A stretch of DNA of 64,000 nt from Chryseobacterium sp. 3008163 (GTDB taxonomy: Bacteria > Bacteroidota > Bacteroidia > Flavobacteriales > Weeksellaceae): assembly GCF_003669035.1 (NCBI RefSeq), contig NZ_CP033070.1, forward strand, positions 1,612,001-1,676,000, written 5' to 3'. The notes beneath the pieces were generated by a model that searched no databases, was not told the origin of the DNA, and was given only the letters and a program-made list of their open reading frames with translations. Positions 35,023 through 43,930 of this stretch are shown here, piece by piece. Numbering within the stretch: the stretch's first letter is position 1; every line of letters starts with the position of its first letter. The translations under genes and the position numbers were made by a program.

Positions 35023-35766
35023 TTAATATCCTTCCGTAGAAGATTCATTTTTAATTAATGCCAACGCTGAGGAAGTTCCTATCCTTTTGACACCGAGATT
35101 GATCATCTTTTCGGCATCTTCGGGAGTTTTTACTCCACCTGCCGCTTTTACAGAAAGTTTCCCTGCGTTATGGAGCATAATTTTTATACCTTCAAATGTT
35201 GCTCCACTGGGTTTTCCGTCTTTCGTTTCGTAAAAACCTGTGGAAGATTTAACGAAAATTTTAGATAAATCATTTTCAGGAAAATTTTCTTCTGCCCAAT
35301 TGGAAATATTTCTAGTCAGATTGGCAATTTGCTCATCCGTTAAAGCTGCAATTTCAATAATCCATTTTGCAACTTTATGATGATTCATACACAATTGTGT
35401 GCATCGCAAAAATTCATCTTTTACTAAATCTAAATCTCCTTTCAAATACGCAGAATAATTGATGACGAAATCTAATTCATCTGCACCTTCTTCAATTGCT
35501 TTTTGGGCTTCAGCTAATTTTGCATCTAAAGAATAAGTTCCTTCATGAAAACCGATGACCGTTCCTAGAACAACATCGGCATTTTTCTCCAGAATGTATT
35601 TTCTGATTTCAGCTACATAATCCGGACGAATCATAACAGCAAACAAATGATTTTCAATCGCTTCCTGAGTGAGTTCTTTTACTTTCTGCAATGTTTCATC
35701 TTCAGAAATCCCTGCCTGAAACGGTGTTTTTAAATAAGTTGAATCTAAATACTGAGCGATATTCAT
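35023..35766 (-). CDS. deoC: Deoxyribose-phosphate aldolase
   Basis: A 247-residue class I aldolase that splits 2-deoxyribose-5-phosphate to glyceraldehyde-3-phosphate and acetaldehyde. It has the Schiff-base lysine in KIFVKSSTGF, the second-lysine region VKAAGGVKTPEDAEKMI, and ELDFVINYSAYLKGD. The closing region KRIGTSSAL is typical. It sits 5 bp behind an Lrp-type regulator, with an EEP nuclease upstream of that, all on the minus strand. Confidence 0.95.
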   Translation of the reverse strand: MNIAQYLDSTYLKTPFQAGISEDETLQKVKELTQEAIENHLFAVMIRPDYVAEIRKYILEKNADVVLGTVIGFHEGTYSLDAKLAEAQKAIEEGADELDFVINYSAYLKGDLDLVKDEFLRCTQLCMNHHKVAKWIIEIAALTDEQIANLTRNISNWAEENFPENDLSKIFVKSSTGFYETKDGKPSGATFEGIKIMLHNAGKLSVKAAGGVKTPEDAEKMINLGVKRIGTSSALALIKNESSTEGY

Positions 35767-35771
35767 TTTAA

Positions 35772-36242
35772 TTATACTTTGAGTTGTCGGTTGATCCCTT
35801 GCTCCAAAGATATAAAAGTTTCCGTTCTTGTCACTCCTTTCATTTTCTGAAGTTTATTTAAAATCTGCATCAAATGGTCGTTGTCTATGCATAAAACCTT
35901 TAGGAAAATGGTATAATTTCCTGTAGTGTAATGTGCTTCTACTACTTCATTTACATCTTTCAGTGCTTTTACCACATCCGGATAGTGGCTTGGCTGATCG
36001 AGGAACATCCCGATGTACGAAACTACTTTATATCCTATTTTTCTTGGGTTCAGAAATGAAATAGAGTTTTCGATTACGCCTGCGTGCTCCAACTTTTTGA
36101 TTCTTTGGTGCACAGCTGTAGTTGAGATCCCTACCTGCTTAGAAATGTATGCCAAAGAGCTTTTAGCATTATCCATCAACATATAGATAATTTCTTTATC
36201 TAAAGGGTCTAAATGATAGCTTGTACTGGTTGAGTTTTTCAT
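35772..36242 (-). CDS. Lrp/AsnC-family transcriptional regulator
   Basis: A 156-residue regulator with an N-terminal helix-turn-helix (IYMLMDNAKSSLAYISKQVG, then TTAVHQRIKKLEHAGVI) and a C-terminal RAM ligand domain (EAHYTTGNYTIFLKVL, then GVTRTETFISLE). It should respond to an amino acid or similar ligand. Its position 5 bp before deoC hints at co-expression, but the target genes cannot be read from the sequence. Confidence 0.92.
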   Translation of the reverse strand: MKNSTSTSYHLDPLDKEIIYMLMDNAKSSLAYISKQVGISTTAVHQRIKKLEHAGVIENSISFLNPRKIGYKVVSYIGMFLDQPSHYPDVVKALKDVNEVVEAHYTTGNYTIFLKVLCIDNDHLMQILNKLQKMKGVTRTETFISLEQGINRQLKV

Positions 36243-36272
36243 CTTAGATTATTACTTTTTTTATATTGTCAT

Positions 36273-37205
36273 TTATTTCTTTAAAACTATAAAAACAGGA
36301 AAATGATCACTGTAACCACCCAAATAGCGGCTTCCTGCATAGGTTCTGAAAGGCCTGTCACTAAACATTTTATTTCTGCTTCTCAGTTTTTCTGGCTTAA
36401 AAATTTTGGCGTCGTAATATGATAATGATTGATTGTCATCAAAAAATGATTTTGATAATAAAATCTGGTCAAACAAAAGACCTGATTTATAATGAAATGC
36501 AGAATAATTTTTTGTAGAATACAATTCCTGAAAAGGATTAATCAGAACTTTTTCATTTTTATCATCAAAAAGGATTTTCAGTAAACCTTCACCATCAGGA
36601 TTTTCATTAAAATCACCACAGAGAATTACGTTTTCCTTTTCAACATTAACGATCTGAACAATTCGGTTTCTGATTTCGCTTAAAATATAATCGCGTTTCG
36701 GCTGATTAATATCTTTCTCTCTTTTTGACGGAAGATGCGCTACAAAAACATTGATAATTTCTTCTTTAAATTTAACTTTCGAGAAGAGTACATCTCTTGT
36801 TGTATCGTAGTTTTCGGGATTATTGTCTACAATTTCAAAGAAAAATGTGATGGCTTCAGAATCTATAATTTCAATTTTAGATTTGTCATAAAGTAAGGCT
36901 ACATCAACCTTTCTTTCATCCATAGAGTTGTAATGAACGATGCCATATTGAGAATTGAAAGGACTCATCTCTACAAGATCTTCCAGAACTTTTCTTCCAG
37001 AAATCTCAGAAAGGCCAATCATGCACGGAAGAATGCCTGTTTCATCCTTCATCAATTGAAAGACATGTGAAATTTTGAAAAGTTTGTCTCTGTATTTTCT
37101 TTCGTCCCAGTTTCTAAGTCCCGAGGTGGTAGGATCTAGCCTATGATTAGGCGGCGGGTCTGGCAAAAATAAATTTTCTACATTATAAAAAGCAAACAGT
37201 TCCAT
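36273..37205 (-). CDS. Endonuclease/exonuclease/phosphatase family protein
   Basis: A 310-residue member of the metal-dependent EEP superfamily. The N-terminal FYNVENLFLPDPPP (N and E of the family), IGLSEISGRKVLEDL (catalytic Glu), VAHLPSKRE, ILCGDFNENPDGEG (G-D-F-N), and the C-terminal GGYSDHFPVFIVL (S-D-H) motifs are in order. Substrate choice between nucleic acid and phosphoester is open. It has no signal peptide. Confidence 0.88.
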   Translation of the reverse strand: MELFAFYNVENLFLPDPPPNHRLDPTTSGLRNWDERKYRDKLFKISHVFQLMKDETGILPCMIGLSEISGRKVLEDLVEMSPFNSQYGIVHYNSMDERKVDVALLYDKSKIEIIDSEAITFFFEIVDNNPENYDTTRDVLFSKVKFKEEIINVFVAHLPSKREKDINQPKRDYILSEIRNRIVQIVNVEKENVILCGDFNENPDGEGLLKILFDDKNEKVLINPFQELYSTKNYSAFHYKSGLLFDQILLSKSFFDDNQSLSYYDAKIFKPEKLRSRNKMFSDRPFRTYAGSRYLGGYSDHFPVFIVLKK

Positions 37206-37489
37206 CTACACGTTTTTCTATTGGCATTCAGAAATTTTCAATTTTAATTTCAGAATGTAAATTTATTGTTTTTTTAGTATCATACCACTAATCATAATTA
37301 AATTTTCACATAAAACGCGAAAAAATTGACATAATCGTAAGCTTGTTAATTTATTACAGCGAAAATTTTAATAAAAATGAACTTACATTCATAAAAACTC
37401 TTCTCTCAAACATTTTTAAATTTCAGAAATCATTATTTGAAAACGATTGCATTAATGTTTAATCGCAAAAATTCACAAGGAATTACATG
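37206..37489. other. A/T-rich spacer, no gene seen
   Basis: This 284-bp stretch lies between the start of the EEP gene and the end of trmD. I see no open frame with coding character, no RNA gene and no strong hairpin. It must hold the promoter of the EEP-Lrp-deoC unit. Confidence 0.5.
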
Positions 37490-38164
37490 TTATTTTAATA
37501 GATCCGGGCGTTTTTCTTCAGTAATTCTTAGTGCTTCTTCATGTCTCCATTCTTCAATTTTAGCAAAATTTCCGCTCAAAAGAATTTTCGGAACATCTAA
37601 ACCTTTGTACGATTCTGGTCTGGTGTAGATAGGAGGTGACAAAAGATCATCCTGAAAGCTGTCAGTCAGAGCACTCTGCTCATCATTTAAAACTCCGGGA
37701 ACAAGGCGAATAATAGAATCTGCCAAAACACAAGCAGCTAATTCCCCGCCTGTTAGGACAAAATCTCCAATGGAAATTTCTTTGGTGATATGAAGATCAC
37801 GAACCCTTTGATCAATCCCTTTGTAATGTCCGCAAAGGAAAATCAGGTTATTTTTTATAGAAAGAGAATTTGATATTTTCTGATTTAATGTTTCTCCGTC
37901 GGGAGTCAAATAGATAATTTCATCATAATCTCTTTGAGATTTCAGTTCAGAAATACACTTATCTAAAGGCTCAATCATCATCACCATTCCTGCACCACCA
38001 CCGTAAGGTTCGTCATCGATTTGTCTATGCTTGTTGATCGACCAATCTCTCAACTGATGGAAATACACTTCTACCAAACCTTTATCAACTGCTCTCTTCA
38101 AAATAGAAGTTCTGAACGGACTTTCCATCAATTCTGGAAGTACGCTTATTATATCAATTCTCAT
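37490..38164 (-). CDS. trmD: tRNA (guanine-37-N1)-methyltransferase
   Basis: A 224-residue SPOUT enzyme that methylates G37 of tRNAs to keep the reading frame. It begins [17 protein letters not shown] and has the motifs [37 protein letters not shown] and the trefoil-knot [17 protein letters not shown]. Its ATG overlaps the corrected end of the NADH dehydrogenase gene by 3 bases (ATGA junction), so the two are probably translated together. Confidence 0.97.
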   Translation of the reverse strand: MRIDIISVLPELMESPFRTSILKRAVDKGLVEVYFHQLRDWSINKHRQIDDEPYGGGAGMVMMIEPLDKCISELKSQRDYDEIIYLTPDGETLNQKISNSLSIKNNLIFLCGHYKGIDQRVRDLHITKEISIGDFVLTGGELAACVLADSIIRLVPGVLNDEQSALTDSFQDDLLSPPIYTRPESYKGLDVPKILLSGNFAKIEEWRHEEALRITEEKRPDLLK

Positions 38165-39440
38165 TGTTGCGTATTATTTTTTTTACTTGGCGAAATAATC
38201 AGACGTAGGGAAGAATCTTTGTTAAAGTAGCTCCACATCCAATTAAAAAATATCGCCAATTTATTTCGAACGCTCAAATAAGCATTAAATGTAAAAACAT
38301 CCAAAAATACCAGGCTAAAAATCCCTGAAATTTAATAAAAGGTAAATCGACAACAGCTCTGTGTTTTCCGATGGTGGCTAAAGAACCTTGGTCTTTGTAT
38401 TCATATTCCGTCCATTCACCAGCATTTTTCTTTAGAAAGTTTTTTCCTAAATTTTTCGCCTGATTAATGGCAACATTGGCTACCTGAGGATGTCCCTGTG
38501 GATATTTTGGAGTTTCCATGTAAGCGATATCACCTACAGCATAAATATTTTCGTAGCCTTTTACTTTATTGAAACGGTCAACTATATATCTGTTTCTGAT
38601 CAGTTTTTCTGTGGGGAAACCGTCAACTACGTTTCCTACAACTCCGGCAGCCCAAATTACGTTATTAGATGGGATTTCCTTTCCGCTTTTCATGTAGACT
38701 TTGTCGCCATCATAATCGGTAACGATTTCTCCGCTCATAAATTCAACGCCAAGATCTTTCAAATATTTTTCAGATTTCTCTTGTGCCTCGGGGCTCATCA
38801 CCGCCAAAGGTTTTTCTGTTGAACTTACCAAAATGATTTTAAGATTATCAAAATTCATGTAAGGATAATCGCGGGGAAGAATATCTTTTTTCATTTCTGA
38901 AAAAGCTCCCGCCAATTCCACTCCTGTTGGCCCGCTTCCTACGATAACGATGTTCCAATTTCCGTCGTCACTGCGGCTTTTTTCAAGAATTAATTTTTCA
39001 AAAGTCATCAAGACATGATTTCTTATTCCGATGGCTTCCTGAGTATTTTTCATCCCGAAAGCTTTGCTTTCCAAATCTTTATTTCCAAAGAAATTGGTTT
39101 TGCAGCCTGTAGCGATGATCAGTTTATCATAAGTGAATTCGGCTCCGTCAGTAATGACTTTATTTTGAGAAGGAATAATTTCTTTAACTTCCGTCAGACG
39201 AAATTGTGTATTTCTGGATTCCTGAAAGATCTTACGGAAAGGGAATGAAATATTGGAAGGCTCTATCCTGCCACATGCCACCTGATAAAACAACGGCTGA
39301 AACATGTGATGGTTTACTTTATCGAGAACAATTACTTTTTTATTTTTATTGTTTAATGTTTTCGCAAGCTGCAGCCCCGCAAAACCTCCTCCGATGATGA
39401 TGATCTTTTCGCGTGTTTCCATAGTAACAAATTTACTCAT
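38161..39440 (-). CDS. Type II NADH dehydrogenase (NDH-2; frameshifted at its end)
   Basis: A flavoprotein that passes electrons from NADH to quinone without pumping protons. The FAD motif [14 protein letters not shown] and the NADH motif [18 protein letters not shown] are clear. The uninterrupted frame stops at 38274 in the middle of a membrane-anchor helix. Restoring one base in the triple at 38276-38278 continues it as [18 protein letters not shown] to a TGA at 38161-38163 that overlaps the trmD start; this is the normal NDH-2 tail. I chose the ATG at 39440 ([12 protein letters not shown]); 39422 is the alternative. The upstream extension would cross the divergent GH25 promoter. Confidence 0.9.
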
Positions 39441-39469
39441 TTTATTTAGTATTTTATGGCTTAAAAAGT

Positions 39470-39477
39470 TAGTTTTG
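39470..39477 (+). promoter_or_regulatory. Likely -7 box of the GH25 gene
   Basis: TAGTTTTG fits TAnnTTTG and lies 9 nt before the ATG at 39487. It supports this start over the in-frame codon at 39349. Confidence 0.55.
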
Positions 39478-39486
39478 CAAAACTTT

Positions 39487-40350
39487 ATGAGCCCAAAAAA
39501 GTACACCAAAAAAACTGCCAAAAGCATCCATAAAACCCGTCGGAAGAACTATTTTTTCCGACGAAAAATTCTTTTGGGAATATTGATTATTGCGTTGTTC
39601 GGAACGGGATTATACCTCAAGCAGTCAATAAGTTACTATTATGCTTTATATTTTAACAAATTCACTCACAAAAAGCTTCACAACAACGAAAAAGAAACTT
39701 TAAGAATCCAGAAAATTCTTAGCAATAATCTTGATAAAACGTATGGTTTTGACATTTCTCATTACCAGAATCGGGAAGATATCAAATGGGACAGTCTGAG
39801 CATCGGAAATAAGACCATTCCGCTTGAATTTGTGGTGATGCGTGCAACGATGGGAAACCGCAGTGCTGACAAACATTTTGATGAGTTTTGGCAGCAGGCA
39901 AAGAAACACAATCTTGTACGTGGAGCTTATCATTTTTACAGAGCCGATGAAGATCCTGTGATTCAGGCCAATAATTTTCTTGAAAATGTAAAACTGGAAA
40001 GTGGTGACCTTCCACCGATTTTAGATATTGAAAAAATACCGAGACGAAAATCAAATAAAAATTTGGTTGCAGACTTGAAAATATGGTGCAAAATTGTTGA
40101 AGAAACTTATGGTGAAAAACCTATCATTTACACTTACTACCACTACTACAAAGATTTTCTGAAGGGTGAGTTTGACGATTATCCGCTTTGGCTGGCCAAT
40201 TACAATGACGTTCCTACTCCATCACCTGATGACCAGTGGAATTTTTGGCAGTTCAGCGAGAACGGAATCGTTCATGGCATCAACACCAAAGTAGATTTGG
40301 ATGTTTACAATGGCGGAGTTTGGTCTTTGAAAAGCTTGACTTTAGATTAA
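39487..40350 (+). CDS. GH25-family lysozyme-like glycoside hydrolase
   Basis: A 287-residue protein with a basic N-terminus (SPKKYTKKTAKSIHKTRRK), one membrane anchor (about residues 29-47), and a glycoside hydrolase family 25 domain facing the periplasm. The domain shows TYGFDISHYQNREDIKWDSL (first catalytic-site Asp), VVMRATMG, GAYHFYRADEDPVIQANNF, LPPILDIEKI (the D-x-E pair), and PIIYTYYHYYKDFL and WNFWQFSE at the end. It should cut peptidoglycan between N-acetylmuramate and N-acetylglucosamine. It is convergent with the hydrolase behind it, one base apart. Confidence 0.92.
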   Translation: MSPKKYTKKTAKSIHKTRRKNYFFRRKILLGILIIALFGTGLYLKQSISYYYALYFNKFTHKKLHNNEKETLRIQKILSNNLDKTYGFDISHYQNREDIKWDSLSIGNKTIPLEFVVMRATMGNRSADKHFDEFWQQAKKHNLVRGAYHFYRADEDPVIQANNFLENVKLESGDLPPILDIEKIPRRKSNKNLVADLKIWCKIVEETYGEKPIIYTYYHYYKDFLKGEFDDYPLWLANYNDVPTPSPDDQWNFWQFSENGIVHGINTKVDLDVYNGGVWSLKSLTLD

Positions 40351-40351
40351 A

Positions 40352-41998
40352 TTATTTCTTTAAAAATTCAACAATATCTTTATTAAGCTCATCTGCATTT
40401 TCAAACGGAATCATGTGCGTTGCATCTTTGTAAACTTTCAGCTTTGCATTGGGAATTTGCTTTGACAGTAATTCAGAATGTTCAGGCTTGATCACATCTT
40501 TTTCTCCGGCAATCACCAAAACTTCAGATTGAATTTTATTTAAATCTTTATTAGAAATATTGGGTTCTTTCAACATCAGTTTAAGCAATCTCATTTCGTT
40601 GAATTTTTCCGGTTTATTTTCATATTGCATGGCTTTCAGACTCAATCTTAACTCACTTACCAACTCCTCATCTACCCCATCAACAGAGGCGTTGGCTCCG
40701 ATCGTAATTAATTTAATTAAATTTTCAGGATATTTTAAAGCAAACTCTAGTCCTGTATTTCCACCGTCGCTCCAGCCTGCGATGTTTACTTTTTTCAAGC
40801 CCAAATCATCAATTAGAGCCTTCATATCATCTGCAAAAATTTTATAACTAAAATCCTTTTGCGTTTTATCAATGCTTTTACCTTGCGCTCTTGTGTCAAC
40901 AGCAATCACTTTAAAATACTTTGCAAGTTCTGGAATCTGCTGATAAAAATCTCTGATACTTCCTGAGTTTCCATGGAGTAAAAGCAAAGGTTCGCCTTCA
41001 CCATACGTTTCATAGTATAAATCCGCATCTTTTAGCTTTAAAACTTTGCCTGCAGCAGGATTTTTCCCGTAAATTGATTGTTCGGCTTCCATTTGATATT
41101 TGCTTACATCATGAAAAAGATTTGATACTCCACTGTCGTTATCATATTTTTCCTGAATTTCATTTTTTCCGTTTTTATCGACTTTCACATCAATATTAAT
41201 GGCTGGTGCAGCAATGGTCATTTTTTTCCAATCGCCGTAAAATTTTCTCAGATAACCGGTTCTAAAAAGTGCGGCGCTGATGTTGAGCCTTCCCTCAAAC
41301 TCCTTTAAAAACTGAATTCCGACAAAGAACTTACCCTGAACCCAAATATTTTTTTCATTGACATCTAAAGTAAAGGCGTCATCTATAATTTTATCCTTGG
41401 TTAGTTCCACCGTTATTTCTTCATCCAAAATACTCTCCCCCGGCAAGCCATTCTTTTCATTATAAATGGTATATCGCATAATTATCGGTCGGTCTGCGGT
41501 GATGCTTGCAATATTCAGGTGAATATTTTTAATCTTTGATTTTTTATTAGCCTTAAATTCTAAAGCGGTTTCACCTAAAAAATCATCTTTGCTTAATTCA
41601 GGTTTTACAGAATACATCACACTTTTCGTTTTTGTATTCACTCCCCAGTTTTTATCAACCAGTTTTTTAGGTGCAATTTTTACTTCCTGAATATTTTTGA
41701 ATTTTTCTTTTAGATAAATTTTCCTGTCATTTTGTTTTACGAAATCCTGTACGGTTTCTGTATAGCTTTCGTACCCTGCAACATCGATTCTGACTTTAGC
41801 AGCAGGATTTACCTTAGAAAGATCAATAGAAAACTTTCCATTCTCATCACTGATGATTCCCACATTTTCTTTTTCAACACCTACCTTCACATAAGCAATG
41901 GGTGTATTTTCTTCTTTGGACAAAACAGTTCCGGAAATTACCTGAGCTTGGAGCAAAAATGCAGTAAATAACAGAATTAAAGTATTGAGTTTCTTCAT
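40352..41998 (-). CDS. Exported alpha/beta hydrolase with carboxypeptidase-regulatory-like domain
   Basis: A 548-residue protein from the ATG at 41998 (MKKLNTLILLFTAFLLQAQ, signal peptide). Residues 20-95 are a carboxypeptidase-regulatory-like beta-sandwich (VISGTVLSKEENTPIAYVKV, DENGKFSIDLSKV) usual at the N-terminus of Bacteroidota surface proteins. A middle region of about 180 residues is unassigned. The C-terminal 270 residues are an alpha/beta hydrolase: oxyanion LLLHGNSGS, nucleophile serine in NIAGWSDGG, acid VIAGEKDVI, histidine in KDATHMIPFE. The fusion of a CarboxypepD-like domain to a hydrolase is uncommon. It is probably periplasmic; the substrate is unknown. Confidence 0.82.
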   Translation of the reverse strand: MKKLNTLILLFTAFLLQAQVISGTVLSKEENTPIAYVKVGVEKENVGIISDENGKFSIDLSKVNPAAKVRIDVAGYESYTETVQDFVKQNDRKIYLKEKFKNIQEVKIAPKKLVDKNWGVNTKTKSVMYSVKPELSKDDFLGETALEFKANKKSKIKNIHLNIASITADRPIIMRYTIYNEKNGLPGESILDEEITVELTKDKIIDDAFTLDVNEKNIWVQGKFFVGIQFLKEFEGRLNISAALFRTGYLRKFYGDWKKMTIAAPAINIDVKVDKNGKNEIQEKYDNDSGVSNLFHDVSKYQMEAEQSIYGKNPAAGKVLKLKDADLYYETYGEGEPLLLLHGNSGSIRDFYQQIPELAKYFKVIAVDTRAQGKSIDKTQKDFSYKIFADDMKALIDDLGLKKVNIAGWSDGGNTGLEFALKYPENLIKLITIGANASVDGVDEELVSELRLSLKAMQYENKPEKFNEMRLLKLMLKEPNISNKDLNKIQSEVLVIAGEKDVIKPEHSELLSKQIPNAKLKVYKDATHMIPFENADELNKDIVEFLKK

Positions 41999-42124
41999 AA
42001 TAAAAGTTTGATGCAAAAATCAATATTTGAATATGAAAACGTTCTTAATTTCTTATTAAATTTAAAGACGCTTTAGTTAAATAAATTTTAAAAAATCACA
42101 ACAAAGTGAGCTAATTTATTAAAA

Positions 42125-43255
42125 TCACTTAAACGGCTTTCTTTGAATCCATTCAACTGCCAGATTGAGTGATTTAAAAATCTTTTCCATGAATTGATTG
42201 ATCAGAAGATTATTATGTTTAATTAACCCGAAAATTTCAGTTGGTTCTGCACCAATTGTTGATTTTATCTCTAAAGCCGTTCTTCCGAAAATTATTCGGT
42301 TGAATTTTTCTTTGATTCCAAATTCTACCATATCTAAAAGCATATTCAGGTAGATTTGTTTTTCTTTTTGCAACTCTTTGTCGTAACCGAGAAAGTACGT
42401 GTCAATATCTTTATTGTTCAGGATTAAAGTATAGAAACCAATCAGTTTTTCATTTAAATAATACCCAAAAACTTTAAAATTTTCTTTCAGAGATTCTTTC
42501 ATGCTTTCAAAATGATTTTCGGTGAGAAAAAACGTATTGAAAGGAGCATTTTCAGCAACATTTTGATACAGAAGATTCATTTCTTTCTGATGAATTTTTA
42601 TGTTCTGAAGATTCATTTCAGATTTTTCAATTCCAGTGATTTTTTTCTTTGCAGATTTGGCTCTGGTTCTGTATTTTGTGGAAAATGCATTCAGATAATC
42701 TTCAAAAGTCAGCCAGTTTTCTTTTAACCTTAAAATCATATTCGGCTGCACCGAAAATTTATAAAATGACTGATGATTTTTGCCTTGAAAATATTTAATG
42801 AAACTTTCCTGATAATCTTTGTAAATAATCAGCGAGGTTTTTCCCTCTTGTCTCTGCATTTCCTGAACTGCTTCATCCAAAAGCGGAATCACTTGATCGA
42901 TAGTGATTTTCTCAGTATCAAAGTAAAATCCGTTTTGTCCGGTCAACATATTATTTCCCAGAATCATTACATTTTTACTAAACTGTTTAGCCACAAAATT
43001 TTTCACATTACAAAAAGCTTCATCTTTCTGAAAAGTTTTATGTTCAATAAAATTTAAATATTGAAATAACGCACCACCAATTAACTGATTATCAGTAAAA
43101 AATCCAACATAAAAGCACCTCATATTTTCAGGACATGAAGTTTGTAAAGTCACGAAATATTCTTTAGACAACATGACATTATGCTGCCCGATTACCTCAT
43201 TCCAGTTATTGGGAATTTCTGATGAAGATTTGTATTTTTTAAAAGTATAAGACAT
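42125..43255 (-). CDS. GNAT/FemAB-like acyltransferase-fold protein
   Basis: A 376-residue protein with a double acetyltransferase-like fold of the BioF2/FemAB type: PNNWNEVIGQHNVMLSKEY and the strand FYVGFFTDNQLIGGALFQYL in the first half, KVFGYYLNEKLIGFYTLIL, then QIYLNMLLDMVEFGIKE and IIFGRTALEIKSTIGAEPTE in the second. It has no signal peptide. The donor and acceptor are unknown; transfer of an aminoacyl or acyl group is inferred from the fold. Its ATG touches the T run of the terminator of the upstream gene. Confidence 0.7.
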   Translation of the reverse strand: MSYTFKKYKSSSEIPNNWNEVIGQHNVMLSKEYFVTLQTSCPENMRCFYVGFFTDNQLIGGALFQYLNFIEHKTFQKDEAFCNVKNFVAKQFSKNVMILGNNMLTGQNGFYFDTEKITIDQVIPLLDEAVQEMQRQEGKTSLIIYKDYQESFIKYFQGKNHQSFYKFSVQPNMILRLKENWLTFEDYLNAFSTKYRTRAKSAKKKITGIEKSEMNLQNIKIHQKEMNLLYQNVAENAPFNTFFLTENHFESMKESLKENFKVFGYYLNEKLIGFYTLILNNKDIDTYFLGYDKELQKEKQIYLNMLLDMVEFGIKEKFNRIIFGRTALEIKSTIGAEPTEIFGLIKHNNLLINQFMEKIFKSLNLAVEWIQRKPFK

Positions 43256-43278
43256 AAAAAAGGCTACAAATGTAGCCT
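43256..43278 (-). terminator. Terminator of the DUF1761 gene
   Basis: On the minus strand AGGCTACA pairs perfectly with TGTAGCCT and is followed by six T. The T run is directly followed by the ATG of the next gene. Confidence 0.8.
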
Positions 43279-43298
43279 ATAATTTAGATTTCAAATTT

Positions 43299-43817
43299 TT
43301 ATTTCGGTGTCACAAGATTAAATCCATCGATCGCATACCAACCGCAGATAATTCCGCCCATTATGGTAATCGTAATCGTCCAATAGCCGGTATTGATAAA
43401 AATATATTTCCAGGATTTCCTTTCAAACATTGCGTTGATAGCAACCAAAGGAAAGACAAAGAAAACTCCTGTCATAAACGAATGCAACGCACCGTGACCA
43501 AATGATCTGAAAGCCGTACCATAATCATGCATAAACGCTGTGTAAGAAGGCTTAGCTAAATTTTCATCACCCCCAATCATTCCCATTGCGCCAAACTGAT
43601 GAATAGTGACCATTTGCAGAAAAAAACCAATCAGGATTGATAAAATGATGGAAACAATAAATACCATTCCCATGTTTGCACCCTTCATTTTTTCTTCCGT
43701 CAAGCCACATTCTCTCATCCACGCTTTTCCAAAAACTTTTGGGTTGTACCAGATAAATCCCATAATCAGCGGGACTAAAGAGGCAAAAAGTATTGCCAAA
43801 AAGTTAATTTGTAACAT
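43299..43817 (-). CDS. DUF1761 family membrane protein
   Basis: A 172-residue protein with four hydrophobic segments. It has the family opening FLAILFASLVPLIMGFIWYN, then P-K-V-F-G-K-A-W-M, typical of DUF1761, and the H-G-A-L-H-S-F-M-T-G stretch in its third helix. The function is unknown. Confidence 0.85.
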   Translation of the reverse strand: MLQINFLAILFASLVPLIMGFIWYNPKVFGKAWMRECGLTEEKMKGANMGMVFIVSIILSILIGFFLQMVTIHQFGAMGMIGGDENLAKPSYTAFMHDYGTAFRSFGHGALHSFMTGVFFVFPLVAINAMFERKSWKYIFINTGYWTITITIMGGIICGWYAIDGFNLVTPK

Positions 43818-43901
43818 AGTTTTAAAATATAGTTTAGTTTCTCAAATCTACATTAAAAAAGTTTACGATGATATATTAACCTTAAAAGCTCTAATATTTC
43901 G

Positions 43902-43909
43902 TATTTTTG
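43902..43909 (+). promoter_or_regulatory. Likely -7 box of the ABC-F gene
   Basis: TATTTTTG matches TAnnTTTG, 21 nt before the ATG at 43931; it excludes the in-frame start at 43907. Confidence 0.55.
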
Positions 43910-43930
43910 CACCACAAAATTTGGATATCA

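Noticed and set aside
37437..37628. A small plus-strand frame near the end of trmD
   Set aside because: It overlaps trmD on the other strand and has no coding features.
39441..39527. A longer N-terminus for the NADH dehydrogenase
   Set aside because: The extension covers the divergent GH25 promoter and start; the FAD motif needs only the start at 39440 or 39422.
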